Shown: piece after piece, positions 1 to 8,061 of the stretch
Numbering within the stretch: the stretch's first letter is position 1
Layout of the letters: each line of letters begins with the position of its first letter
Source: Hymenobacter sp. H14-R3
GTDB taxonomy: Bacteria > Bacteroidota > Bacteroidia > Cytophagales > Hymenobacteraceae
Reading direction: 5' to 3'
Assembly: GCF_030063445.1 (NCBI RefSeq)
Contig: NZ_JASITD010000012.1
Location: 62,001-126,000 of the forward strand
DNA: 64,000 bases
Made by a program: the position numbers and the translations under genes
Notes under the pieces: generated by a model
Databases searched by the model: none
What the model saw: the letters and a program-made list of their open reading frames with translations, nothing else
Told to the model about the DNA's origin: nothing

Positions 1-216
1 CTGCTCAACGCCACCGTGAAGCCGATACTGAAGATAATCGGCTTTCCTGTTACGGTGCTGACGCTGGGTATTTTCTTGCTGATTATCAACGTGATAATCG
101 TTAAATTGGCTGATTTTCTGATGGCCAGCTTCTCGGTAACCGGCTTCATTAGCGCGCTGATTTTCAGCTTGGCGCTGTCGCTGGTGACCACCGTAGTCGA
201 TATGGTAATCGACTAG
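1..216 (+). CDS. Phage holin family (4-TMS, pfam04020-like) membrane protein, 3' part
   Basis: The reading frame is open from the first base and ends at TAG 214-216, so the start lies outside the window and 71 residues are visible. The visible part begins LLNATVKPILKIIGFPVTVL and then has two strongly hydrophobic stretches separated by a short polar segment, the pattern of the small four-helix 'phage holin family' proteins common in bacterial chromosomes. Their cellular role is unclear and they are usually not in prophages. No phage genes are near. It converges with the DUF4349 gene, with a palindrome between them. Family assignment is by recalled sequence pattern. Confidence 0.7.
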   Translation: MLNATVKPILKIIGFPVTVLTLGIFLLIINVIIVKLADFLMASFSVTGFISALIFSLALSLVTTVVDMVID

Positions 217-245
217 CGGTGCCTCGCCGCCAGCGGGTTTATCCC

Positions 246-296
246 AACGCAAACTGCCCCGTTGAACACTTGCTGTTCGACGGGGCAGTTTGCGTT
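246..296. terminator. Long hairpin between convergent genes
   Basis: Two 22-bp arms (246-267 and 275-296) pair with one mismatch around a 7-nt loop. The right arm overlaps the stop codon of the minus-strand DUF4349 gene (295-297). The position between converging genes suits a bidirectional terminator, but neither side has a clear T-tract, so it may equally be one of the intergenic palindromes that recur in this window. Confidence 0.5.
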
Positions 297-1248
297 AGGC
301 GGCTGCGGTAGGCGTGGGTGGGGCCGGCTGCCGCTTGGCTTGGCGCCGCCGCCACAGCCACCAGCCGGCCATGCCTACGCCCAGCACCAGCGGCCACAGG
401 TTGAGCACGCCCAGCAGCAGCGAAATCAGCAGCTGCCAGCCATCATAAAATGCCTCCGCCGCGCGGCTGCCCAGCGATAAGATAGGGGCGTCGGGCATGG
501 TCTGGGTTACGGGCTGGTAGAGCGTGAGCGTAATAGTGGCGTAGGCCACCTCGTCATTCAGGGTTTTGAGGCGGCTTTCGGTAGCTTCAATCGTCTCGCG
601 TACTTCGCCCAGTTTCTCTTCAATGTCGAGGATGTCCTTGATTTTCTGCGCTCTGCCGAGCAGGGCCGTATACTGGCGCTCTACGGCCCGCTTGGCTTGC
701 AGGCGGGCGGCCACGTCGGCGTGCTCGGCCGTTACGTCGTCGGTGCTCAACTTCTTTTCCTCCACGGTGCCCAGGCCCGCCAAGCCGCTCAACAGCGTTT
801 GAAACTGCCGGGGCGGCACCCGAATGGTCGTTTCCTGACGCCATTCGCCATCGGCGTGGGTTTCGGAGGAAGCGCTTAGGTAGCCGCTGCTGCGCCGCAC
901 CAAGCTATCGAGGCGCGCGGTGGCGCGGGCCAGGCTAGTGGTTCTGAGCCGGATATCGGCGTGGTAGATGAGCAGGCGCGTGGGCGCGGGAGTGGCGCCC
1001 GAGGTAGCGGCGGGCGCCGCCAGGGGCGGCGGCGGGGCAGAATTGCCAGCCACTTCGATTGCCTTGGAAGCCCCAACCGCCTCCGATACTTCTTTATCAG
1101 CCACTGTCTGCTCACTCTCCTGCCCTTCAGGGAGCACGTCACTGTTGACGAGTTCCGTCGCGCTAGGCTCGCCGGTCTGCCGCTTTTGCCCGCAGCCAGT
1201 TTGGCTGAGCAACATCAGGCTGAGGAGTACTCCAAGTAAATAGTTCAT
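295..1248 (-). CDS. DUF4349 domain lipoprotein (first of two paralogues)
   Basis: This 317-residue protein starts at ATG 1248; a TTG two codons upstream is less likely. The N-terminus is a lipoprotein signal ending LLSQTGC. After a low-complexity Pro/Ala linker comes the DUF4349 core (about 90-260): an LLIYHADIRLRTTSLARA strand-helix unit, then a long helical, coiled-coil-like stretch (LDIEEKLGEVRETIEATESR), then a C-terminal transmembrane helix followed by a basic tail (WRRRQAKRQ). The family is of unknown function and predicted to be envelope-anchored. The next gene upstream on the same strand encodes a paralogue with the same architecture, 268 nt away. Confidence 0.85.
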   Translation of the reverse strand: MNYLLGVLLSLMLLSQTGCGQKRQTGEPSATELVNSDVLPEGQESEQTVADKEVSEAVGASKAIEVAGNSAPPPPLAAPAATSGATPAPTRLLIYHADIRLRTTSLARATARLDSLVRRSSGYLSASSETHADGEWRQETTIRVPPRQFQTLLSGLAGLGTVEEKKLSTDDVTAEHADVAARLQAKRAVERQYTALLGRAQKIKDILDIEEKLGEVRETIEATESRLKTLNDEVAYATITLTLYQPVTQTMPDAPILSLGSRAAEAFYDGWQLLISLLLGVLNLWPLVLGVGMAGWWLWRRRQAKRQPAPPTPTAAA

Positions 1249-1516
1249 AAGCAATTCAGCGAGTTGATGTAAAAAGGATTGCTGGCGTCAGCAGCCAGGT
1301 AAGGCAGTATGTGGGCCGCTTCAAGCTACCAGATGCCACGCTGGCAGATTATGCACACGCCGGCCGCAGTAGTCAGCCCACGTTGCGGCCCCGCAAGCGG
1401 TGAGGAAGGCTTTTAAGCCAAGATTATGTTGACTATCAATGAGCTGCAAGCAAGGAGGTGCTAATCTCACTTCACCTGTCTGCTTGCGCAAGTCCTGGCC
1501 TTGGAAAGCCGATAGC

Positions 1517-2371
1517 TCAGCCCTGAACCGGGTGGCGCAGCCGCCACCACCTTATTGCCCCGGCGCCCAGGCCGCCCAGCAGCAGCAGGGGCCACAGGTT
1601 GGTGAGCACTACCAGCACGCTCAGTAAAAAGGACCAGCCGTGGTAAAATGCCGCCAGAAATTGCGGCGCAAAAACGGGTGCTACCACGGACGGCGTAGTT
1701 TCGGGCAGCACCTGAAAGTAGCGGAGCGTGAGGGTAGCCCAGGTGCTGCGGGCGCTAAACTGTTGTAAGCGAGACTGGTCGGCCGCCAGGGTTAGCCGCA
1801 GCTGGCGGGCTTGCTCTTCGAGGCGGCGCACCTCGGCCGGGCTGGTGGTTTGGGCCAGGAGCTGCTGGTACTTGGCCTCGTTGGCCTGCTGGGTGGCTAC
1901 GCTAGCGGCGGCTTGCAGCATATCGGCCGTTACATCGGCCGAGGAAATGTCCTTGTTTTCGATGCGTCCGAGCTTGCCGAGGTCCGCCACTAGGGCCGCA
2001 AACTCGGTGGGCAGCACCTTGAGCGTCATTTCCTGGCGGTGCTGGCCATCAACCCGCGTTTCGTGCGCTGTGCTCAGGTACGACTTGTGGCGGAGCAGCA
2101 GGCGGTCAATATTATCCGAGGCCTGCTCGAAGTCATCCACGGCCAAGTCCAGTTCGCCCTGATACACCACGTTGGGGGCTGCGGTGGGAGCAGTGGGGGC
2201 GGCTGATGTGCGGGCAGTGGCGGTAGCTTCCGCCTGGCGAGGTGCCGATTCGGATATAATCAATTGGTTAGCAGCTGTTTCGGTAGCCGTTGCTTCCGCC
2301 ATTTCCGTTTTGGCTTGGCTGCACCCAGCCAGCCCCAGTCCGAAGAGGACGGGATAAATCAAGCGTTTCAT
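1517..2371 (-). CDS. DUF4349 domain lipoprotein (second paralogue)
   Basis: This is a 284-residue lipoprotein (lipobox LGLAGC) starting at ATG 2371. It has the same layout as its downstream neighbour: Ala/Thr-rich linker, a VVYQGELDLAVDDFEQASDN core, a helical region rich in Gln/Glu/Leu (LEEQARQLRLTLAADQSRLQ), a C-terminal transmembrane segment near 245-270 and a short basic end. It is probably an envelope protein of unknown function, made by duplication. It follows murA on the same strand, but a strong hairpin terminator between them suggests separate transcription. Confidence 0.85.
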   Translation of the reverse strand: MKRLIYPVLFGLGLAGCSQAKTEMAEATATETAANQLIISESAPRQAEATATARTSAAPTAPTAAPNVVYQGELDLAVDDFEQASDNIDRLLLRHKSYLSTAHETRVDGQHRQEMTLKVLPTEFAALVADLGKLGRIENKDISSADVTADMLQAAASVATQQANEAKYQQLLAQTTSPAEVRRLEEQARQLRLTLAADQSRLQQFSARSTWATLTLRYFQVLPETTPSVVAPVFAPQFLAAFYHGWSFLLSVLVVLTNLWPLLLLGGLGAGAIRWWRLRHPVQG

Positions 2372-2467
2372 CAAAAAGTGGAGGGGGAAAGCTGAAGATG
2401 GGAAAACTCAGCGGCGCAGCTGCCTCTTTATTCAACTTCATGAAGCGGGTAACCCATCGGGCAAATA

Positions 2468-2498
2468 AAAAGCCTGGTCTTTGGAAGACCAGGCTTTT
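2468..2498 (-). terminator. Rho-independent terminator downstream of murA
   Basis: Arms AAAAGCCTGGTCTT (2468-2481) and its exact complement (2485-2498) form a 14-bp stem with a 3-nt loop. Read on the minus strand, the direction of murA transcription, the stem runs into TTTTTATTT. This is the clearest intrinsic terminator in the window. Confidence 0.85.
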
Positions 2499-2511
2499 CA
2501 AATCTGAAAAA

Positions 2512-2556
2512 TTTTATTACGTAACTTACTGTGAATCAAAAAGTTACGTAATAAAA
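2512..2556. repeat. AT-rich perfect inverted repeat abutting murA stop
   Basis: Two 16-bp arms, TTTTATTACGTAACTT and its exact complement (2512-2527 and 2541-2556), flank a 13-nt loop. The palindrome starts 2 nt after the murA stop codon and lies just before the intrinsic terminator, giving tandem hairpins at the murA 3' end. It may protect or help end the transcript. Confidence 0.7.
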
Positions 2557-2557
2557 A

Positions 2558-3865
2558 TTATACTCGACGAATATCGGCTCCCAGGGCGTTCAGCCGCTCG
2601 TCGATGTTTTGGTAGCCGCGGTCAATCTGCTCCACGTTGAGAATGGTACTCTTGCCCTCGGCGCTGAGCGCGGCGATGAGCAGGGCCACGCCGGCCCGGA
2701 TATCGGGCGACGACATGGTGATGCCGCGCAGGGCGGCGCGCTTGTCGAGGCCGATAACGGTAGCACGGTGCGGGTCGCAGAGAATGATTTGCGCGCCCAT
2801 ATCGATGAGCTTATCCACGAAAAACAGGCGCGACTCGAACATCTTCTGATGAATGAGCACGGTGCCCTTGGCCTGGGTGGCCACCACGAGGATAATGCTC
2901 AGCAAATCGGGTGTGAAGCCCGGCCAGGTGTGGTCGCTCACGGTCAGGATGGAGCCGTCGAGGTAGGTACTCAGCTCGTAGTGGTCCTGGGCCGGTACGT
3001 AGATGTCGTCGCCGCGAAACTCCAGCTGAATGCCCAGCTTGCGGAACGTGTCGGGGATGATGCCTAGCTCGGGAATCTGGCAGTCCTTGATAGTGATTTC
3101 GGAGCCCGTCATGGCCGCCAGGCCAATAAAGGAGCCGATTTCAATCATGTCGGGCAGCATGCGGTGCTCGGTGCCGCCCAGGCTGGCCACGCCCTCAATG
3201 GTGAGCAGGTTGGAGCCAATGCCCTGGATGTTAGCGCCCATGCGCGCTAGCATGCGGCAAAGCTGCTGCAAGTAGGGCTCGCAGGCGGCGTTGTAGATGC
3301 TGGTGGTGCCTTCGGCCAGCACGGCGGCCATGAGAATGTTGGCGGTGCCGGTTACGCTGGCTTCGTCGAGTAGCATAGGCGCGCCTTGCAGCTTGCCGGT
3401 GGGCACGGTAAGGCGGTAAAAATCAGGGCCTTCCATGGTGAGATGAGCACCCAGCTTTTCGAGGCCCACGAAGTGGGTGTCGAGCGGGCGGCGGCCGATT
3501 TTATCACCGCCAGGCTTGGGCAGCTGGGCGCGGCCATAGCGGGCTAGCAGCGGGCCCAGTATCATCACGGAGCCGCGCAGTTCGCGGGCCTGGGCCACAA
3601 ACTCGGGCGTGTCGAGGTAGTCGAGGCGCACATTCTCGGCCTGGAAAATGTAGGTATCGGGGGCCAGCTGACCTACTTTCACCCCCAGGTCGCGCAGCAG
3701 CTCGATGAGCTTGTTGACATCCCGGATATTGGGCACGTTGCTGATGGTGATGGGGTCGGGGCTGAGCAGCACCGCGCACAAAATCTGAAGCGCTTCATTT
3801 TTAGCTCCTTGCGGGATTATCTCGCCTTGCAACTTATTTCCCCCACGTACTTCAAAAGCAGCCAT
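2558..3865 (-). CDS. murA: UDP-N-acetylglucosamine 1-carboxyvinyltransferase MurA
   Basis: MurA transfers enolpyruvate from PEP to UDP-GlcNAc, the first committed cytoplasmic step of peptidoglycan synthesis. The 435-residue length is normal. The conserved Lys22-Asn23 pair is present (PQGAKNEALQ), as are the inside-out alpha/beta-barrel repeats. In the active-site loop, PGGDKIGRRP, position 121 is Asp where E. coli MurA has the catalytic Cys that fosfomycin alkylates. Asp there is known to give natural fosfomycin insensitivity in other bacteria. It lies directly downstream of the DUF4290 gene, a neighbour arrangement typical of Bacteroidota. Confidence 0.97.
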   Translation of the reverse strand: MAAFEVRGGNKLQGEIIPQGAKNEALQILCAVLLSPDPITISNVPNIRDVNKLIELLRDLGVKVGQLAPDTYIFQAENVRLDYLDTPEFVAQARELRGSVMILGPLLARYGRAQLPKPGGDKIGRRPLDTHFVGLEKLGAHLTMEGPDFYRLTVPTGKLQGAPMLLDEASVTGTANILMAAVLAEGTTSIYNAACEPYLQQLCRMLARMGANIQGIGSNLLTIEGVASLGGTEHRMLPDMIEIGSFIGLAAMTGSEITIKDCQIPELGIIPDTFRKLGIQLEFRGDDIYVPAQDHYELSTYLDGSILTVSDHTWPGFTPDLLSIILVVATQAKGTVLIHQKMFESRLFFVDKLIDMGAQIILCDPHRATVIGLDKRAALRGITMSSPDIRAGVALLIAALSAEGKSTILNVEQIDRGYQNIDERLNALGADIRRV

Positions 3866-3874
3866 TCTTTTTTT

Positions 3875-3968
3875 AGCTATTAGCTGATAGCCGTTAGCTA
3901 TTAGCTTCTTGGTTAATAGTATACTACACTTGAAAAGGCCAACAGCTAACGGCTGCCAGCTAACAGCT
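3875..3968. repeat. TTAGCTATTAGCTG-type inverted repeat
   Basis: Imperfect 26-bp arms at 3875-3900 and 3943-3968, built of repeated AGCT-containing words (AGCTATTAGCTGATAGCCG and a diverged complement), flank a 42-nt loop. It fills the space between the DUF4290 gene and murA. Similar words recur at 7140-7172 upstream of the helicase gene, so this is a dispersed low-complexity repeat type. Confidence 0.65.
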
Positions 3969-3976
3969 TACCTGAG

Positions 3977-4759
3977 CTACTGCGGCGGCTGCTGGGGCTC
4001 GGAGCGAAATTTCTTGCCCCGCTTTTTGTCCCGCTTTTTGTTGCTGTTGCCGCTACCGGTACTGCTAGCGCTGCCCTCGGGCCGGTCGGGGCGGCGCTCA
4101 CGGTTTTCGCGGTTTTCGAAGCGGTTGGCTCCTGCCTGGCCGCTGCTGATAGTGCGCGCCGGCTGGCCAGCGGCGGTAGTGGTAGCCGGCAGCGCCGCGA
4201 GCTCAAACAAGCCCTGGTCGGCCACGGCTTGCGCGTCCAGCTTCAGCTGCCCGCCCGAAAGCTCGCCCAGATGCCGGATTATGGTTACATCCTTGGCGTT
4301 CTCCTTGTTGTGCTGGCGATAGAGGAACTTCATAGTGCGCCCAATCTGCACGGTAGCCTGCTCGCGCTCGGCGGCATCTTCGATAGTCAGCACCTTGGTA
4401 ATGAGAGCTTCAATACCGCGGCCGTAGGCCTTGAGCTTGGGGCCCTGGCGTGGGTATTCGAGGCGCTTAGGCTTTTCGAGGTGCAGGCGCGGCGGCGACA
4501 GCGTCACGGGCGCATCCAGGGCCACGTCGGGGCCGGCCAGCGCGTGCAGGTGGTTCCAGAGGCGCGTCTGAATGTCGGGCTGGTCGCGCAGGCTGGGGCG
4601 CAGGCGCAGCATGAGCTGCACAATGCCCGCGGCGCGGCGCGTGCGCTCGGCCACGTCTTCAATCTGGGCCAGGCCTAGGATGAGCTGGTAGGTGCTTTGC
4701 CCGTATTCGCGCACCAGCAGTTGCTGGTGGAAGGGCAGTTGGATGGGTATTTCTTGCAT
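3977..4759 (-). CDS. DUF4290 domain protein
   Basis: A 260-residue protein of a family I know only from Bacteroidota, with no known function. The N-terminal 175 residues are predicted helical and contain LLVREYGQSTYQLILGLAQI and a central KPKRLEYPRQGPKLKAYGRG motif. The last 60 residues are low-complexity and very basic (NSNKKRDKKRGKKFRSEP), probably disordered and possibly nucleic-acid binding. No signal peptide or membrane helix is seen, so it is likely cytoplasmic. It sits upstream of murA on the same strand, which may mean a link to cell-wall growth. Confidence 0.85.
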   Translation of the reverse strand: MQEIPIQLPFHQQLLVREYGQSTYQLILGLAQIEDVAERTRRAAGIVQLMLRLRPSLRDQPDIQTRLWNHLHALAGPDVALDAPVTLSPPRLHLEKPKRLEYPRQGPKLKAYGRGIEALITKVLTIEDAAEREQATVQIGRTMKFLYRQHNKENAKDVTIIRHLGELSGGQLKLDAQAVADQGLFELAALPATTTAAGQPARTISSGQAGANRFENRENRERRPDRPEGSASSTGSGNSNKKRDKKRGKKFRSEPQQPPQ

Positions 4760-4777
4760 TTAATTTCTAAGAGATTA

Positions 4778-4880
4778 TTTTGCACCGAGTTTAAAGATGA
4801 GTTAAAATTGAATTTCAAAGAGTTAAGTAATAAAACTCGGTGAAACTCAATTTCAACTCATCTTTAAACTCGGTGCAAAA
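4778..4880. repeat. 40-bp-arm inverted repeat
   Basis: Arms at 4778-4817 and 4841-4880 begin TTTTGCACCGAGTTTAAAGA and match at 38 of 40 positions around a 23-nt spacer. They are AT-rich compared with the surrounding genes. The palindrome fills nearly the whole gap between the helicase stop (4884) and the DUF4290 start. A fragment of the arm (AAACTCGGTG) also lies inside the spacer edge, which suggests internal duplication. Confidence 0.85.
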
Positions 4881-4883
4881 GCT

Positions 4884-7130
4884 TTACAGCACGCGCAGTT
4901 TAGCGAAGCTCAGCAGCAGCGTTTTCTCGCCTACTTCCTCAAACTGGATGACGGCTTTCACGGTGCCGTTCTGCTTTTCGAGGCTGGCTACCTGGCCGAA
5001 ACCAAACTTGGCGTGCTCAACGCGCTGGCCGGTCTGCAAGTTACTCGTGTCGGAGGGTTGGAAATCGGCCGGGGCCACGTACTTGGTTGCTACCGTCTTG
5101 CGGGGCGGGGCCGCCACCAGGTTCGAACGGCGCTCAAACACGTGCTGAAACGGCGACTCGCCCACCGCCGGGCCGGCGGCAAACTTCACGTTAAGGTACT
5201 GGGGGTCAATTTCATCCAGGAAGCGGCTCTTCTCGCAGCTGCGCAGGTTGCCCCACTGGTAGCGCGAGGTGGCGTAGCTGAGCGTGAGCTTCTTTTCGGC
5301 CCGCGTGATGGCCACGTAAAACAGGCGACGCTCCTCTTCCAGGTCGGCGCGCGAGGTTATCATCATCTGGCTGGGGAAGAGGTTTTCCTCCATGCCCACG
5401 ATGTATACATTCCTGAATTCCAGACCCTTAGCCGAGTGGATAGTCATCATCGTCACGGCCTCGCCTTCCTGGGCGGCGTCTTTCAGGTCGGAGTCCGTGA
5501 CGAGAGCAATGTCTTGCAGAAACGCGCCCAGCGACTTGTCTTCGCGCTCGTGGTCATCCACGTATTCTTTAATGCCGTTGAGCAGCTCCTGAATGTTCTC
5601 GTAGCGTGACAAGCCCTCAATGGTTTTATCGGCGTAGAGCTCCTCAATCATACCCGAGTTTTTGGCAATGAATTTGGCCGCTTCAAAGGCGTCTTCCTTG
5701 GCGGCTACGGCGGTATAGCTCTTTATTTTTTCGGAAAAACCCACGACCGGGTTCGATACCCGCGCCGGCAAAAACTGCTCGGCGTTGCTCACCACTTCCC
5801 ACAGCGTGTGGTTGGCTTCCTCGGCCGAATTAATTAATTTGCTGATGGTGGTATCGCCAATACCGCGCTTCGGGTAATTAATTACCCGGCGCAGTGCCTG
5901 CTCGTCGTTGGGGTTCACCGTGAGGCGCAAATAGGCCACTAAGTCCTTGATTTCCTTGCGCTGGTAAAAGCTCAGGCCACCCACTATTTTGTAGCGAATA
6001 TTTAGTTTGCGCAGCGCTTCTTCCATCGCCCGGCTCTGGGCGTTGGTGCGGTAGAGAATGGCGAAATTATCGTAGGATAGATGCTGGTTCATCTTGTCCT
6101 CGTAAATGGATTGGGCCACTAATTTGCCTTCCTCGTTGTCGGAAGCGGCTTTAAGTACCTCAATTAAATTGCCTTCCTCGTTGTCCGAAAAAACGTCTTT
6201 GCGCAGCTGCGCCTGGTTGTTTTTAATAACCGAATTGGCCGCCCACACGATATTTTTAGTAGAGCGATAATTCTGCTCTAGTTTAAATACGTTAAGCTCA
6301 GGATAGTCTTTTTCGAAATTCAGAATATTGGTAATATCCGCGCCGCGAAAGGCGTAGATACTCTGCGCATCGTCGCCTACTACGCAGATATTCCGCTCCT
6401 TGGCCGCCAGCTTGCGGGTAATTAAATACTGCGAATAGTTAGTGTCTTGGTACTCGTCCACCATCACAAACCGGAATTTGTTCTGATATTTATTCAGCAC
6501 GTCGGCGTGGTCGCGAAACAGGACGTTGGTTTGGAACAGCAGGTCGTCGAAATCCATGGCGCCAGCCTTGAAGCAGCGGGCGGCGTACTGCTGATAAATC
6601 ACCCCGATTTTAGGGCGCATGGCGGCCTCATCGTCCTGCTTGATAACGGGGTCGTTGAGGTACTGCGCCACCGAAACGAGCTTGTTTTTGGCGGCCGAGA
6701 TGCGCCCGAGCACCGTGCTGGTTTTGTAGAGCTTATCATCTAATTCCAACTCCTTCACAATCTGGCCGAGGAGGGTTTTGCTATCCTGCGTGTCGTAGAT
6801 GGTAAACGAGCGCGGGTAGCCGATTTTATCGGCCTCGGAGCGCAGGATTTTGGCAAAAACGGAGTGGAAGGTGCCCATCCACAGGTTTTTGGCGTTGGGG
6901 CCGACCACCTTCTCAATGCGCGCGCGCATTTCCTTGGCGGCCTTGTTGGTGAAGGTGAGGGCCAGGATGTTGAAGGGGTCCACGCCCTGCTCCAGCAAGT
7001 GGGCGATGCGGTAGGTGAGCACCCGCGTTTTGCCCGAGCCGGCACCGGCGATAATCATGCAGGGGCCTTCGGTTTGGAGAACGGCGGCAGCCTGCGAGGG
7101 GTTGAGGAGAGCGTGATAGTCTAAAGCCAT
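4884..7130 (-). CDS. pcrA: ATP-dependent 3'-5' DNA helicase, UvrD/PcrA type
   Basis: This 748-residue superfamily 1A helicase should act in nucleotide-excision and mismatch repair and in clearing the replication fork. Walker A AGAGSGKT is at 28-35, Walker B/motif II DEYQDTN near 225, and the later motifs GDDAQSIYAFRGAD, YRSTKNI, TIHSAKGLEF and VAITRAEKKL are all present. The C-terminal 45 residues (GQRVEHAKFGFGQVASLEKQ) match the Tudor-like RNA-polymerase-binding tail of PcrA/UvrD. It is transcribed divergently from the DUF3109 gene. The symbol pcrA is by similarity; uvrD would be equally valid. Confidence 0.95.
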   Translation of the reverse strand: MALDYHALLNPSQAAAVLQTEGPCMIIAGAGSGKTRVLTYRIAHLLEQGVDPFNILALTFTNKAAKEMRARIEKVVGPNAKNLWMGTFHSVFAKILRSEADKIGYPRSFTIYDTQDSKTLLGQIVKELELDDKLYKTSTVLGRISAAKNKLVSVAQYLNDPVIKQDDEAAMRPKIGVIYQQYAARCFKAGAMDFDDLLFQTNVLFRDHADVLNKYQNKFRFVMVDEYQDTNYSQYLITRKLAAKERNICVVGDDAQSIYAFRGADITNILNFEKDYPELNVFKLEQNYRSTKNIVWAANSVIKNNQAQLRKDVFSDNEEGNLIEVLKAASDNEEGKLVAQSIYEDKMNQHLSYDNFAILYRTNAQSRAMEEALRKLNIRYKIVGGLSFYQRKEIKDLVAYLRLTVNPNDEQALRRVINYPKRGIGDTTISKLINSAEEANHTLWEVVSNAEQFLPARVSNPVVGFSEKIKSYTAVAAKEDAFEAAKFIAKNSGMIEELYADKTIEGLSRYENIQELLNGIKEYVDDHEREDKSLGAFLQDIALVTDSDLKDAAQEGEAVTMMTIHSAKGLEFRNVYIVGMEENLFPSQMMITSRADLEEERRLFYVAITRAEKKLTLSYATSRYQWGNLRSCEKSRFLDEIDPQYLNVKFAAGPAVGESPFQHVFERRSNLVAAPPRKTVATKYVAPADFQPSDTSNLQTGQRVEHAKFGFGQVASLEKQNGTVKAVIQFEEVGEKTLLLSFAKLRVL

Positions 7131-7231
7131 CGGAATGAAGCTGTTAGCTAGTAGCTGCTAGCTGTTAGCTTTTAAGGGGAATGGGAGCCGCCCGGCTAAA
7201 ACGGCGCTGGGCGCCGCAGGCGGCTAGCTGA

Positions 7232-7239
7232 CAAAGATA
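7232..7239 (-). promoter_or_regulatory. Bacteroidota -7 motif facing the helicase gene
   Basis: TATCTTTG on the minus strand matches the Bacteroidota -7 consensus TAnnTTTG, about 100 nt upstream of the helicase ATG. No good -33 TTTG/TTG was found at the usual spacing. The motif is mirrored by an identical one on the plus strand 22 nt away. Confidence 0.45.
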
Positions 7240-7241
7240 AG

Positions 7242-7269
7242 TTGGGCGGGTGGCAGGGCGGTATCTTTG
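7242..7269 (+). promoter_or_regulatory. Candidate promoter for the DUF3109 gene
   Basis: TTG at 7242-7244 and TATCTTTG at 7262-7269 are separated by 17 nt, close to the Bacteroidota sigma-A pattern of TTG about 19 nt before TAnnTTTG. The DUF3109 start lies about 80 nt downstream. Confidence 0.5.
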
Positions 7270-7349
7270 TGCTACCGTTTTTAGGCAAAGCATGCGCCCG
7301 CCCGCTCATTACTAACCGTTTTCTATCGCCGATAAATTCGCCCCATGTT

Positions 7350-7922
7350 ATGATTGTTATCCAAAATACCGTTATCTCCGACGATGTGGCCCAAAACTTC
7401 TTCGTCTGCAACCTAGATGCCTGCAAGGGCGCCTGCTGCGTGGAGGGCGACCTCGGCGCGCCGCTGGAGTTGGAAGAGCTGGAAATTCTGAAAAACGAAT
7501 ACCCCAAAATTGCCCCTTTCCTTACCGAGGCCGGCCGGCAGGAAATTGCCGCGCAGGGCCTCTACATCAAAGACTGGGAGGACGATTACAGCACCACCAC
7601 CATCAACGACCGGGAGTGCGCCTACGCGCTTTACGATGAGCTGGGCATCCTGAAGTGCGGCATCGAGCAGGCGTACCTGGCGGGGGCGACTACGTTTAAG
7701 AAGCCCATCAGCTGCCACTTGTACCCGATTCGGGTGACGAAGTACGAGGGCTTTGAGGCGCTGAACTACGACCGCTGGGACATTTGCTCGCCGGCCTGCT
7801 CGTTTGGGGCCAAGCTGGGCGTGCCGGTGTATCAGTTTTTGAAGGAGCCGCTGGAGCGCAAGTACGGCGCGGAGTGGTATGCGGAGCTGGCGCGGGAAAT
7901 CGAGTTTCCGACGACGGCGTAA
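7350..7922 (+). CDS. DUF3109 family Cys-rich protein
   Basis: This is a 190-residue cytoplasmic protein. The start is ATG 7350 ([12 protein letters not shown]), where this family normally begins; a longer open frame from 7242 is not credible. It carries a conserved Cys cluster, [11 protein letters not shown] (Cys20, 25, 29, 30), and further Cys in CGIEQAY, ISCHLYP and ICSPACSFG. This is the pattern of YkgJ-like proteins thought to bind zinc or an iron-sulfur cluster, but no activity is established. It stands alone between divergent pcrA and convergent aspA. Confidence 0.88.
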   Translation: MIVIQNTVISDDVAQNFFVCNLDACKGACCVEGDLGAPLELEELEILKNEYPKIAPFLTEAGRQEIAAQGLYIKDWEDDYSTTTINDRECAYALYDELGILKCGIEQAYLAGATTFKKPISCHLYPIRVTKYEGFEALNYDRWDICSPACSFGAKLGVPVYQFLKEPLERKYGAEWYAELAREIEFPTTA

Positions 7923-7932
7923 TATTAGGAGC

Positions 7933-8045
7933 TAACTAAGCCCGCCTGTCATGCTGAGCTTGCGAAGCACCTTATCACCGTTCAACGATTTGCGCTGGCG
8001 TGACAGGATGCTTCGCAAGCTCAGCATGACAGGCGGGCTTAGTTA
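7933..8045. repeat. 47-bp-arm inverted repeat with TCATGCTGAGC core
   Basis: Arms 7933-7979 and 7999-8045 begin TAACTAAGCCCGCCTG and contain TCATGCTGAGCTTGCGAAGC; the first 37 bp are perfectly complementary and a few mismatches occur near the 19-nt loop. It lies between the convergent DUF3109 and aspA genes and could act as a terminator. The TCATGCTGAGC word returns in the palindromes at 9545 and 29067, and as TCATGCTGAAC at 44522. Confidence 0.9.
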
Positions 8046-8061
8046 CTGTTAAGTGGCGTAA

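Noticed and set aside
1..216. Prophage lysis cassette
   Set aside because: The holin-like family is mostly chromosomal, and no endolysin, spanin or phage structural gene is in the window.
5747..5760. GGTTCGATACC resembling a tRNA T-arm
   Set aside because: It lies inside the pcrA coding region and no acceptor or anticodon arms surround it.
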